NCBI GenBank assembly: GCA_963803775.1
Contig: CAWDNS010000003.1
Location: 267,533-331,532 of the forward strand
Length of the DNA: 64,000 nucleotides
Direction of reading: 5' to 3'
DNA from: JABCZH01 sp963803775
GTDB taxonomy: Bacteria; Acidobacteriota; Terriglobia; Terriglobales; Acidobacteriaceae
In this document: piece by piece, positions 1-8,319 of the stretch
How the letters are laid out: every line of letters begins with the position of its first letter
Position numbering within the stretch: the first letter of the stretch is position 1
Program-made: the position numbers and the translations under genes
Notes under the pieces: model-generated
Seen by the model: only the letters and a program-made list of their open reading frames with translations
Databases searched by the model: none
Told to the model about the DNA's origin: nothing

Positions 1-25
1 TTTCAAGTATATTTCCGGCTGACCC

Positions 26-2770
26 ATGTCCACTTTCTACGACCGCTTTCGCGAGTGCTCCCAGCGCTGGCCGGATAACGTGGCGCTCGAAATCCAGCGG
101 CGTGATCAGGTTGAAGGCTATACCTACGCCGAACTTCGGCAGATGGCGGAGTCGATCGGCCACTGGCTACCCGACGAGAACTTCCGCTGGGTTCCCGCGT
201 GGCGATATTCGCCGACAATCATCCCCGCTGGGTCGCGGCTTATCTGGGCATCATTGCCGGCGGAGGTGCACGCAGTTCCCCTCGATACTGCATTCCACAC
301 TGACCAAGTCGCCAAGCTGCTGAAAGATAGCGGCAGTGAGTTGATGTTCTGCGATGCGAAGCATCTGGAGATCGCCCGGCAAGCGGTGCGTGGATCGACA
401 ATTGGGATCGTACGGTTGGATACGAAAGACGCGGGCGAGGGCGCCCGCGCCACACAAACTGATCTCGACAGCATCTTCGACGCCGGACCGGGGGAGTTTG
501 TACCGGTAGCTTCCTCTGAAGATGCGCTGGCTTCCCTGCTCTACACCTCCGGTACCACTGCCGATCCCAAAGGCGTCATGCTCACCCACGGCAATCTCAT
601 GGGCGAAGTGGAAGCGGTATTTGGATGGGCTGATCTTGGCCCAGACGATGCGGTGCTGGGCGTACTTCCCTTGTTCCACGTGCTGTCGCAGATGGCCAAT
701 CTGTTGCTGCCCCTGGTGAAGGGCGTCCGCGTTGTTTATCTCGAAACCCTGAACACGACGGAACTTCTGCGTGCGCTTTCTGAGCGCAAGATCACGGCCT
801 TCGCCGTCGTGCCGCAGTTCTTTTATCTGATCCACGAACGCATCTTCAAAGAGGTTGCTCAGCGCGGCAAGCTGGCACAATCGATCCTGCGGGCTTTGAT
901 GGCTGTCACTGTCTTTGGACGAAGATTTGGCATCAACCTCGGAAAAGTCTTCTTCAGAAAGATTCATCGCACCTTCGGAGATCGGATGCGATATCTGGTC
1001 ACCGGCGGATCGCGATTCGATCCCCAAATTGCCCTGGACTTCCACGCGCTTGGCATCGACGTTCTGCAAGCCTACGGCCTCACCGAAACCACTGGCGCTG
1101 CGTTTGCCACTTCCCCGCACAATAACGTGATCGGCTCGGTCGGGCCGCCGCTTACCGGGGTGGAGGTCAAGATTCTAGATCCGCAGCCGCAAGAAGATGT
1201 TCCCTTGCCGGTTGGCGAGATTCTGATCCGCGGAGCAATTGTCATGAAGGGATACTGGAACCGCCCCGACGCCACTGCCGATGTTCTAAAAGACGGCTGG
1301 CTCTACACCGGCGATTTCGGCTATGTCGACGCAGTCGGAAATCTCTTCATCACTGGGCGCAAGAAAGACGTCATCATCCTCAGCAATGGCAAGAACATTT
1401 ATCCCGAGGAAGTTGAGACCCACTACCTGAAGTCCCCGTACATCAAGGAAATTTGCGTGCTGGGACTGGAAGGACGCCCCGGCGATCCCAAGGCCGACCG
1501 GTTTTATGCCGTGGTGGTTCCAAACTTCGATGCACTCAAGCAGCGCAAGATCACAAATGCGAAGGAAGTCATTCGCTTCGACATTGAAAACCTGTCCGCG
1601 CAATTACCCTCCACCAAGCGCATTGGCAGTTACGAAATCTGGCAGGAGGATTTACCCCGGACTACCACTCGCAAGCTGAAACGCTTCGAAATCGCCAAGA
1701 GAGTAAAGGCGAGTCAAGGAAAAGCTGGCGCCGAAATCGGATCGGAAAAACCGCTCACCGAAGAGGACTTGGCATGGCTGGATCAAGCGGAGGTACAGCG
1801 GGTGCTCAAAATCATCCGCGAGGCAGCAAGGAGCCAGCCGCAGATCATTCGTCCGGACAGCAATCTGGAGCTCGATCTCGGCCTCGACTCCATGCAGCGC
1901 GTGGAGTTGTTGGTCGCACTGGAGCAGGAAATCGGCGGCGACGTGGAAGAATCACGTCTGGCGGAGGTTTATACCGCGCGTGAACTGGTGGACATAGTGC
2001 GCGAAAGCGCCGCCAGCGGAGCAGGTTCGTCCAAACCACGTGCCGGATGGGACACGCTGCTGCGCGAACAAACTACCGACCCGGAAGTGTTGGCGCTGGG
2101 CCGCTCTCGGCGCATCTCGGCAGCGTTCTGGTTCCTGGTGAGCCGCTTGATCCATATCGCCGCCGCCGACCGTTTCCATCTCCGGGCGACCGGACTGGAA
2201 AAGATCCCCCCGCGCGGGCCTTTCATTCTGTGCTCCAATCACCAGAGTTATATCGATCCCATTATTTTGGGCGGCCTTTTGCCCTGGTCGGTATTTCGCG
2301 ACGCCTTCGCGGTTGGCACCAGCGAAATCTTCGGCAGTGGACCAATGCGCACGCTGGCACGATGGTTGCGGGTGGTGGTCGTCGATCCCGATGCCAATCT
2401 GATTCCGGCCATGCGTGCCGGGGCGTTCGGCCTTGGCTACGGACGGGTGCTGGTTCTCTATCCCGAGGGAGAGCGCTCGATTGACGGCTCGCCAAAAAGA
2501 TTCAAGAAAGGCGCGGCCATTCTCTCCATTCACATGCAGGTACCCATCGTTCCGGTCGCGATTGACGGGTTTTATGAAACCTGGCCTCGTGGAAAACCGT
2601 TTCTGAAGTTCACACCGCTTCGGGTGAAGATTGGCGATCCAATCTTTCCCCCGCCGGAGGCGGAAGCGTCAGAAGCAGCTTATGAGAAGTTGATCGCGGA
2701 GGTGAAGGCGCGGGTGGTAGCGATGTGGGAGCAGTTGGAGGAAGCGACGAGCGGAAGACCATCCTCATGA
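26..2770 (+). CDS. Fused long-chain acyl-CoA/acyl-ACP ligase, acyl carrier protein and 1-acylglycerol-phosphate acyltransferase
   Basis: A 914-residue three-part protein. Residues about 1-560 are an AMP-binding ligase (motif YTSGTTADPKG at 173-183, YGLTET near 353), which adenylates a fatty acid. Around 590-660 lies a carrier domain with the phosphopantetheine serine in LGLDSMQ (near 621). Residues about 690-890 are a PlsC-type acyltransferase with NHQSYIDP (HX4D, near 738) and YPEGERS (near 811). The order resembles an inverted Aas (E. coli has acyltransferase then ligase), with a carrier domain added, so the protein probably activates fatty acids and passes them to lysophospholipid at the membrane. 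Oddity: residues about 54-82 match nothing in the family, but the neighbouring frame of the same DNA (about 184-271) encodes the expected stretch VAIFADNHPRWVAAY, so a deletion/insertion pair has scrambled this part. Domain calls are sure; the physiological substrate is inferred. Confidence 0.9.
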   Translation: MSTFYDRFRECSQRWPDNVALEIQRRDQVEGYTYAELRQMAESIGHWLPDENFRWVPAWRYSPTIIPAGSRLIWASLPAEVHAVPLDTAFHTDQVAKLLKDSGSELMFCDAKHLEIARQAVRGSTIGIVRLDTKDAGEGARATQTDLDSIFDAGPGEFVPVASSEDALASLLYTSGTTADPKGVMLTHGNLMGEVEAVFGWADLGPDDAVLGVLPLFHVLSQMANLLLPLVKGVRVVYLETLNTTELLRALSERKITAFAVVPQFFYLIHERIFKEVAQRGKLAQSILRALMAVTVFGRRFGINLGKVFFRKIHRTFGDRMRYLVTGGSRFDPQIALDFHALGIDVLQAYGLTETTGAAFATSPHNNVIGSVGPPLTGVEVKILDPQPQEDVPLPVGEILIRGAIVMKGYWNRPDATADVLKDGWLYTGDFGYVDAVGNLFITGRKKDVIILSNGKNIYPEEVETHYLKSPYIKEICVLGLEGRPGDPKADRFYAVVVPNFDALKQRKITNAKEVIRFDIENLSAQLPSTKRIGSYEIWQEDLPRTTTRKLKRFEIAKRVKASQGKAGAEIGSEKPLTEEDLAWLDQAEVQRVLKIIREAARSQPQIIRPDSNLELDLGLDSMQRVELLVALEQEIGGDVEESRLAEVYTARELVDIVRESAASGAGSSKPRAGWDTLLREQTTDPEVLALGRSRRISAAFWFLVSRLIHIAAADRFHLRATGLEKIPPRGPFILCSNHQSYIDPIILGGLLPWSVFRDAFAVGTSEIFGSGPMRTLARWLRVVVVDPDANLIPAMRAGAFGLGYGRVLVLYPEGERSIDGSPKRFKKGAAILSIHMQVPIVPVAIDGFYETWPRGKPFLKFTPLRVKIGDPIFPPPEAEASEAAYEKLIAEVKARVVAMWEQLEEATSGRPSS

Positions 2771-2825
2771 TTGGTATCGGGGATGCTGATGGGTTGGCTG
2801 AAAGCTGACGGCCGATTGCTGGCAG

Positions 2826-3737
2826 CTACTTCGCCCGGGGATGGGTCTGGTCGTAAACCTCAAGCACGTGCTTCATAGAAAGCTGGGTGTAGCGCTGCGT
2901 GGTCGAGAGGCGTTCGTGTCCAAGCATTTCCTGAATCGCGCGCAGATCGGCGCCTTCTTCCAGCATGTGAGTACCGAAAGCATGGCGGAGAGTGTGCGGG
3001 TGCACATCCGGCGGTAGGCCTTTGGCGACAGCGATTTTCTTGATGATGCGTCCCGCGCTGCGCATGGTCAACCGCCCGCCGCGCTGATTGATCAGCAGCG
3101 CGTTAGTATTCTTCTTTCGTTGTGCCAGCATTTGCAGACGTAGGGGCAAGTACGATGCCAGCGCTGATTTCACCGAATCGCCGAAGGGCACGTAACGCTC
3201 CTTCTTACCCTTACCCCGAATCAAAATGGCCTCGTTGCTGAGCCGGATGTCATCAAGATTGATGCCGACCAATTCCGAGTTGCGGATGCCGCATCCGTAG
3301 AGCAATTCGAACATGAGGCGGTCGCGCTCGGGAAAGGCTGCAACTTCCGGCATCGGTCCGTCGAGCACGGTATTCATTTCTTCAATGGTCGGAACTCGTG
3401 GCAATTTCTTGGGCAGCTTGGGCGTCGAAACCAACGCCGCAGGATTCTGTTTCACCACTCCCTCCTGCGCCAGCCAGCGATACAGCGACCGGACTGCCGC
3501 CAGCGACCGTGCCACGGACGCCTTACTGAGGCCTTTCTCGTAAAGATGAGACAGAAATCCACGGATGGCCAGATGATCAATCTGCCGCCAGTCGCGGGAT
3601 CCAATGTATGCGGCGAAATTGTCCAGGTCACCGGTGTAAGCCTTGATGGTATGCGGCGAAGCATTAAGCTCGCGCAGCGACCGAAGAAACTGGTCGGAGG
3701 CTCTTTCAACGATGGTGCGTTTGGTGCTAGTTGTCAT
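2826..3737 (-). CDS. xerC: Tyrosine recombinase, XerC-like
   Basis: 303 residues, normal length for a Xer recombinase. The N-terminal SAM-like DNA-binding domain covers about 10-100 and the catalytic domain about 110-300. All catalytic residues are visible: R152 (GCGIRNSEL), K176 (GKGKKER), H248 and R251 (HPHTLRH), H274 (LGHERLSTT) and nucleophile Y283 (QRYTQ). Xer pairs resolve chromosome dimers at dif by strand exchange at the division septum. The adjacent gene is a second Xer of the same size, transcribed in the same direction just upstream, so the two may form the XerC/XerD pair. Which one is C and which D cannot be settled by eye; an integrase of a mobile element is less likely because no element surrounds it. 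Confidence 0.85.
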   Translation of the reverse strand: MTTSTKRTIVERASDQFLRSLRELNASPHTIKAYTGDLDNFAAYIGSRDWRQIDHLAIRGFLSHLYEKGLSKASVARSLAAVRSLYRWLAQEGVVKQNPAALVSTPKLPKKLPRVPTIEEMNTVLDGPMPEVAAFPERDRLMFELLYGCGIRNSELVGINLDDIRLSNEAILIRGKGKKERYVPFGDSVKSALASYLPLRLQMLAQRKKNTNALLINQRGGRLTMRSAGRIIKKIAVAKGLPPDVHPHTLRHAFGTHMLEEGADLRAIQEMLGHERLSTTQRYTQLSMKHVLEVYDQTHPRAK

Positions 3738-3749
3738 TCGTTTTTCTTT

Positions 3750-3821
3750 ACCACAGCGTCACAGAGCCACGGAGAATATCCAAGTCAATCGCTTTTCTCT
3801 GTGTTTCTGTGACTCTGTGGT
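3750..3821. repeat. Imperfect inverted repeat of the ACCACAGAG type
   Basis: Two arms of 26 bases (3750-3775 and 3796-3821) pair at 22 positions around a 20-base loop. It fills the gap between the end of the upstream Xer gene and the start of the downstream one, so the transcript would carry a long hairpin here. The arms contain ACCACAG and CTCTGTGGT, shared with the elements at 4812-4876 and 51772-51800. Confidence 0.7.
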
Positions 3822-3834
3822 GAACAAGCTCTTC

Positions 3835-4752
3835 CTACCTCGCTTTCGCCCGCGGATGATGTTTCTGATAAACGCTCTTCAGTCGGTCCAGCGCCACATG
3901 CGTGTACACCTGCGTCGTCGAAATATCGGAATGACCGAGGATGGTCTGCACGGTACGCAAATCGGCGCCATTTTCCACCATATGCGTGGCGCAACTGTGG
4001 CGCAACATATGCGGGCTGGCACGCCGTCCCATACTCGCCGACGCGGCCCGCACCATCTGCCACACCCGCTGCCTGGTCAACTTGCGCCCCCCACGTCCCA
4101 GAAAAAGCAACGGCGAACTCCGGCCTTTGGCGAGCACGCCCCTCGCAGTCTTCATATAAGAGACCAGCGCTTCTTGCGCCGACTTCCCAAGTGGCACGAT
4201 GCGTTCTTTGTCACCTTTGCCGCGCACCAGTACGTAGCCGAGATCCACCTTCAAGTCTTCGAGTTTGACGCCGACGATCTCCGATACCCGCGGCGCCCCG
4301 GCATAGAACACCTCCAGCATGGCGCGGTCACGCGTGGAAATAGCGTCGGCAAGCGGCCCCGAAACCCGTTGTGGCCCGCGCAGTACGGCCTCCACTTCAT
4401 CGTGCGCCAGCGATTTGGGCAACACCTTCCACTGTTTCGGCGAGTAGATGTTCAAGGTCGGATCGTGCTCGATGAGTTTGTCGAGCAGTAAATAGCGATA
4501 CAAGTGCCGCAACGCCGAAAGCTTGCGTCCGACAGATCGCCCATCGACCGAGTTGGCAAACAATTCCTGGATGAAGTCACGAACATCGCTGCGACACGCT
4601 TTAAGCAAAGTTCGCTTCTGCTTTTCAAGGAATGCAGAAAACTGGCCAATATCAGTGGCATAGGCCGCCACTGTCAGCGGCGCCAGGCCTTTTTCTACTT
4701 TCAGATAATCGAGGAAGCCTGCGACAAGGCTGGAATTGGCGTCAGATTGCAC
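3835..4752 (-). CDS. xerD: Tyrosine recombinase, XerD-like
   Basis: 305 residues with the same architecture as its neighbour. Catalytic residues R155 (GAPRVSEI), K179 (GKGDKER), H248 and R251 (SPHMLRH), H274 (LGHSDISTT) and Y283 (QVYTHV) are all present, so the enzyme should be active. The predicted role is strand exchange at dif together with the protein encoded at 2826-3737. The two genes are separated by 97 bases that hold only an inverted repeat, and a second such repeat lies upstream of this gene. In many genomes xerC and xerD are far apart; side-by-side copies on one strand are less usual. Assignment as XerD rather than XerC is tentative. Confidence 0.83.
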   Translation of the reverse strand: MQSDANSSLVAGFLDYLKVEKGLAPLTVAAYATDIGQFSAFLEKQKRTLLKACRSDVRDFIQELFANSVDGRSVGRKLSALRHLYRYLLLDKLIEHDPTLNIYSPKQWKVLPKSLAHDEVEAVLRGPQRVSGPLADAISTRDRAMLEVFYAGAPRVSEIVGVKLEDLKVDLGYVLVRGKGDKERIVPLGKSAQEALVSYMKTARGVLAKGRSSPLLFLGRGGRKLTRQRVWQMVRAASASMGRRASPHMLRHSCATHMVENGADLRTVQTILGHSDISTTQVYTHVALDRLKSVYQKHHPRAKAR

Positions 4753-4811
4753 CGATTGAGTATGCGCGTTATCAGACGCTGGGAGAAGTGACGACTGGGA
4801 TGCGCAAGATC

Positions 4812-4876
4812 TTAACCACAGAGGACACGTAGCGCACAGGCGAAGTCTCTGTGTCCCCTGTGCGCTCTGTGGTTAA
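4812..4876. repeat. Inverted repeat of the ACCACAGAG type, overlapping a stop codon
   Basis: Arm TTAACCACAGAG (4812-4823) followed after 8 bases by GCGCACAGG pairs with CCTGTGCGC plus CTCTGTGGTTAA (4857-4876), giving a long bulged hairpin. The right end covers the stop codon of the DUF72 gene (4873-4875). It lies in the 120-base gap between that gene and the XerD-like gene and may act as a transcript end or spacer. Confidence 0.7.
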
Positions 4877-5583
4877 CTGAACTCCTTCAACAACTCCACC
4901 GCGTACATCGCGCCTTCCGGCGTTTCTTCGTGCTTGAAATACGTAAACACGTTCCTTCCCGCGGCCAGATGGTCACGAATTCGTCCGATCATCGTTTGCC
5001 GCTCCTCCGGTGTGTAACTCGGTTTGCGGTAACGGTAGTAGGCAAAGTCGGCGGTCGTCACATCCGGCGTCACCCGCTCTTCGGTCTCGGCTATGCACAA
5101 GGCACGGTTGCTTTTCTTGAGGAGTTCGTAAACTTCATCTGTAAACCACGAGACATTACGGAATTCGAAAGCCGAAGGGACGGCACGAGGCAAGCCGCGT
5201 AGAAATTCCTCCAGCAGCGCAACGTCCACTTTCAGGTTGGGCGGCAACTGGAACAGCAGCGGCCCCAACTTTTCCGCGCGTGCCAGCGGTTCCACCGTGC
5301 TCAGAAACCGCGGCAGGAAGTCTTCGGTCTTCTGCAGGCGTTTGATGTGGGTAATGACCTGATGGGCTTTGACGCTAAGCCGGAAACCGGCGGGAGTTTG
5401 GTCGATCCACTTCTGCGCAGTCGTCTCTTTCAATAACTGCCGGAAGGTAAAGTTGACTTCGACCGCGTTGAGTTGGGTCGAGTAGTGCTGGAGGAACTTC
5501 GTCTGCGCCAGTTTGGCGGGATAGAAAGCAGGCTTCCAGCTTGGATAGGCCCATCCCGACGTGCCTGCGTAGAGCTTTACCAT
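4873..5583 (-). CDS. DUF72 family protein
   Basis: 236 residues from the chosen ATG at 5583, which gives the family's typical beginning MVKLYAGTSGWAYPSW; an upstream in-frame start at 5694 would add 37 basic residues and overlap the neighbouring gene. DUF72 proteins have a TIM-barrel-like fold and are widespread but without an established reaction. Family features visible here are GTSGWAY near the start, NAVEVNFTF (about 43-51), the FAYYRYRKPSY region (about 180-190) and a C-terminal VFTYFKHEETPEGA. It starts 14 bases after the LigD-type polymerase gene on the same strand, so the two are probably co-transcribed; a link to DNA repair is only suggested by this neighbour. Confidence 0.85.
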   Translation of the reverse strand: MVKLYAGTSGWAYPSWKPAFYPAKLAQTKFLQHYSTQLNAVEVNFTFRQLLKETTAQKWIDQTPAGFRLSVKAHQVITHIKRLQKTEDFLPRFLSTVEPLARAEKLGPLLFQLPPNLKVDVALLEEFLRGLPRAVPSAFEFRNVSWFTDEVYELLKKSNRALCIAETEERVTPDVTTADFAYYRYRKPSYTPEERQTMIGRIRDHLAAGRNVFTYFKHEETPEGAMYAVELLKEFS

Positions 5584-5596
5584 AGAAGTGATCGGA

Positions 5597-6628
5597 TTAT
5601 ACCTTTCGTCGCTTTGGCTTCCCCGCGGGCTTGGATGCGGTTTTCGATCGCTTTGTGTCCCGCCGAGGACTCTCCGCCTGCGCCGCGATTTCAATTCCTG
5701 TCCCGCCTTCTACCCCCGCCAGCTTTGGCAACTTCTGTTTGAGCTTGAGCACCGGGGCAAACAGATCGCCCATTTTTTCCACGCGCTTTAGCACCTCTGC
5801 TGCCTCAAATACCAACAGGTCGGCGTCCTTCTTTTTCAACGCCGACTCAACTTCTTCCCATTCCACCGGAGTAGAGACTGTCGGCCGCTCCCGCGCCCGC
5901 AGCGAATAGACGGCAATGGTGGTCTTGTGCTCATCGTTCTGACTCCAGTCCACCAGTACTTTCCCCACGCGGAGTTCCTTCTTCATATCAGAAACCACCA
6001 GGTTGCGGTGCTCGCTCTCGAGCAAGCGCGCCAAAGCGTGCGCAAAGGGCTTGGTTAGGTCATAGCTGGTCGGCGTGTTCAGCGGGACGTAGATCTGAAG
6101 TCCTTTTGATCCGGAAGTCTTGGGGAAACTTTGCAATCCGAAGTGTTCGAATACCTCTCGCAGCCACAACCCCACTTGGCAGCACTGCACAATGTCTGCA
6201 GGCGGTCCGGGATCAAGGTCAAACACCATCATGGTCGGACACACGATGTCTTTCGCCAGTGACAACGACGGGTGGAGCTCGAGCCCCGCCAGGTTCGCGA
6301 TCCATGTCAGCGTGGGCAGATCGTTGGCGAGAAGGTAGTTGATGTCGTGGCCGTTGCGTTCGCTCCAGATGGGCGCGGTTTTCACCCAGTCCGGCCGGTG
6401 CTTGGTGGCGTTCTTCTCAAAGAAATATTCTTCATCCACTCCCCCTGGATAACGTTTCAGAGTCAGCGGCCGTCCGGCAAGATGCGGAACAAGTACAGGC
6501 GCAATGCGGGCGTAGTAATCAATGACCTGGCCCTTGGTAAATCCCGCAACCGGGTATAGGACTTTGTCCAGGTTGGTGAGACTGAGGTGCCTGCCGCCGA
6601 TTTCGACAATCTGTGGTTTGCCGGGCAT
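5597..6628 (-). CDS. Stand-alone LigD-type primase/polymerase (AEP, NHEJ polymerase domain)
   Basis: 343 residues, equal to the polymerase domain of bacterial LigD alone, with no ligase or phosphoesterase domain. Metal-binding aspartates are in FDLDPG (D137, D139) and VDWSQN (D227); the KTSGSKGLQIYVPL stretch (170-183) is the conserved nucleotide-binding element, and GGVDEEYFFEKN (62-73) matches the 5'-phosphate end-recognition region. Such enzymes fill gaps during non-homologous end joining together with Ku and an ATP-dependent ligase. Neither partner is in this window; they may be encoded elsewhere. The C-terminal 35 residues are lysine/arginine-rich. The gene is followed closely by the DUF72 gene on the same strand. 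Confidence 0.9.
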   Translation of the reverse strand: MPGKPQIVEIGGRHLSLTNLDKVLYPVAGFTKGQVIDYYARIAPVLVPHLAGRPLTLKRYPGGVDEEYFFEKNATKHRPDWVKTAPIWSERNGHDINYLLANDLPTLTWIANLAGLELHPSLSLAKDIVCPTMMVFDLDPGPPADIVQCCQVGLWLREVFEHFGLQSFPKTSGSKGLQIYVPLNTPTSYDLTKPFAHALARLLESEHRNLVVSDMKKELRVGKVLVDWSQNDEHKTTIAVYSLRARERPTVSTPVEWEEVESALKKKDADLLVFEAAEVLKRVEKMGDLFAPVLKLKQKLPKLAGVEGGTGIEIAAQAESPRRDTKRSKTASKPAGKPKRRKV

Positions 6629-6714
6629 GATCGTGTCCGATTATAAGAGACTCATCAGTGTGAAACGAATAGAGGATCAGTTTCCCGATCCCCGCTGTTT
6701 AGGCACAGTTCCGT

Positions 6715-6744
6715 TTGACAACCCTCCCTCCCGCCACGTAATTT
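6715..6744 (+). promoter_or_regulatory. Possible sigma-70 promoter for the M16 pair
   Basis: TTGACA at 6715-6720, an 18-base spacer, then TAATTT at 6739-6744. It sits about 45 bases before the ATG at 6790, which has the strong ribosome binding site GGAGGT at 6781-6786. The -35 box is perfect, the -10 box only fair. Confidence 0.4.
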
Positions 6745-6789
6745 CAAACTTCTGCTCTTCTCATACGTCCAACCTGTGGTGGAGGTCGA

Positions 6790-8319
6790 ATGAAACGCCG
6801 TTTCCCGATCACTCTCGTCATCCTTATATTGTCATTGGCAAACCTTTCCGCCGCGCAGGACATTGCTTCCTTCGAGAAGCGCATCACCGTCAAGAAACTC
6901 GACAATGGTCTGACGGTTGTGATCTGCGAGCGTCCTGAGGCGCCGGTATTTTCTTTCTACACCCATGTAGACGCCGGCTCCGCGCAGGATCCGCTGGGCA
7001 AAACCGGTCTCGCACACATGTTCGAGCACATGGCATTCAAGGGCACCGACAAGATTGGCACCAAGGATTACCCCGCGGAAAAAGCTGCTCTCGCGAAAGT
7101 CGAGACCGCGTACGCCGCCTATCTCGCGGAGCGTGACAAGCGATTCGGCCGCGACCAGCAGAAGCTCAAGCAACTGGAAACTGCGTGGCAGGATGCCGTC
7201 AAGGCAGCCAACCAATACGTCATTCCCAACCAGTTCAGCGAGATCCTCGAGCGCAACGGCGTAGAAGGCCTGAACGCCTCGACTGACCTGGACGAAACCA
7301 ATTACTTTTATTCCCTGCCGCAGAACCGGCTTGAGCTTTGGGCTTATCTTGAGTCCGAGCGCTTCTTGCATCCCGTGATGCGAGAGTTTTACAAAGAACG
7401 CAACGTCGTCATCGAAGAACGCCACCTGCGCACCGACAGCAATCCCACCGGACGCCTGCTCGAGCAATTCATCACCGCCGCATTTCAAGCCAGTGAGTAT
7501 CATCGCCCCACCATCGGCTGGATGTCGGACCTGAATTCGTTTTCCGCAACCGACGCGCGGCAGTTCTTCGACGAATACTACATTCCTTCCAACATGGTGG
7601 TGACCGTGGTCGGCGACGTGAAAGCGTCGGAAGCGATGCCAATGATCGAGAAATATTTCGGTCGCATTCCGTCGCACCCGAAGCCGGATGAGAGAGTCAC
7701 GACCGAGCCCCCGCAGAATTCCGAGCGCCGCGTGGTGCTTACCGAGCAGACGCAACCACTCTATCTCGAGGGCTATCACCGTCCCGACTACCGTGATCCC
7801 GACGACGCTGTGTATGACGCCATTTCCGATCTCATGTCCGAGGGCCGGACGTCGCGGCTTTATCGCGCGCTGGTGCGCGATCAGAAAATCGCGTCTGCAT
7901 CGGCCGGCTTTTCCGGTCTGCCCGGAAACAAGTATCCGCATCTTTTTGCCTTTTATGCGTTTCCGCTGCCTGGTCACAAACCCGACGAAATGGCTGGCGC
8001 TATCCACGCTGAAATCGACAAGCTGAAGAAGGAAGACATCAGCGATGACGAATTGAAGATGATCAAAACCCGGGCCAAGGCAAACTTGATTCGCAGTCTC
8101 GACAGCAATTCTGGCTTGGCTAACGAACTGGGAATTAATCAAGCACGCTATGACGACTGGCGTGAGCTGTTTCGAGAAGTAGACCGCATCGACAAAATTA
8201 CCAAGGCCGACATTCGCCGCGTCTCCAACAAGACATTCACCGACAACAATCGCACCGTGGGAATCATTGAAACCACAACTCCTGCATCGGCTGACCCCGG
8301 TCAAGGAGGTGCGCAATGA
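6790..8319 (+). CDS. M16 family zinc metallopeptidase (active subunit)
   Basis: 509 residues with a signal peptide (about 1-23, MKRRFPITLVILILSLAN...AAQ), so it is exported. The inverted zinc motif HXXEH is intact as H76-M-F-E79-H80, and the downstream E-containing segment near VVIEERHLRTDSNP supplies the third ligand. An alpha-helical insertion of about 60 residues (95-160, Lys/Gln rich) separates motif and ligand, as is common in this bacterial subgroup. M16 peptidases degrade peptides in a clamshell formed by two homologous halves, often from two genes. The stop codon overlaps the next gene's start (ATGA, 8316-8319), so the two are translationally coupled and probably form a heterodimer with this one as the catalytic half. 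Confidence 0.92.
   Translation: MKRRFPITLVILILSLANLSAAQDIASFEKRITVKKLDNGLTVVICERPEAPVFSFYTHVDAGSAQDPLGKTGLAHMFEHMAFKGTDKIGTKDYPAEKAALAKVETAYAAYLAERDKRFGRDQQKLKQLETAWQDAVKAANQYVIPNQFSEILERNGVEGLNASTDLDETNYFYSLPQNRLELWAYLESERFLHPVMREFYKERNVVIEERHLRTDSNPTGRLLEQFITAAFQASEYHRPTIGWMSDLNSFSATDARQFFDEYYIPSNMVVTVVGDVKASEAMPMIEKYFGRIPSHPKPDERVTTEPPQNSERRVVLTEQTQPLYLEGYHRPDYRDPDDAVYDAISDLMSEGRTSRLYRALVRDQKIASASAGFSGLPGNKYPHLFAFYAFPLPGHKPDEMAGAIHAEIDKLKKEDISDDELKMIKTRAKANLIRSLDSNSGLANELGINQARYDDWRELFREVDRIDKITKADIRRVSNKTFTDNNRTVGIIETTTPASADPGQGGAQ

Noticed and set aside
251..1120. 289-codon antisense frame in the ligase gene
   Set aside because: Antisense shadow without motifs; the plus strand encodes the AMP-binding domain.
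2826..4752. Integron or mobile element integrase pair
   Set aside because: No cassette, attachment repeat or other mobile genes nearby, and both proteins have Xer length and catalytic spacing.
6832..8316. 494-codon open frame antisense to the M16 gene
   Set aside because: It mirrors the coding gene completely, has no ribosome binding site or family likeness, and such frames are expected opposite GC-rich genes.
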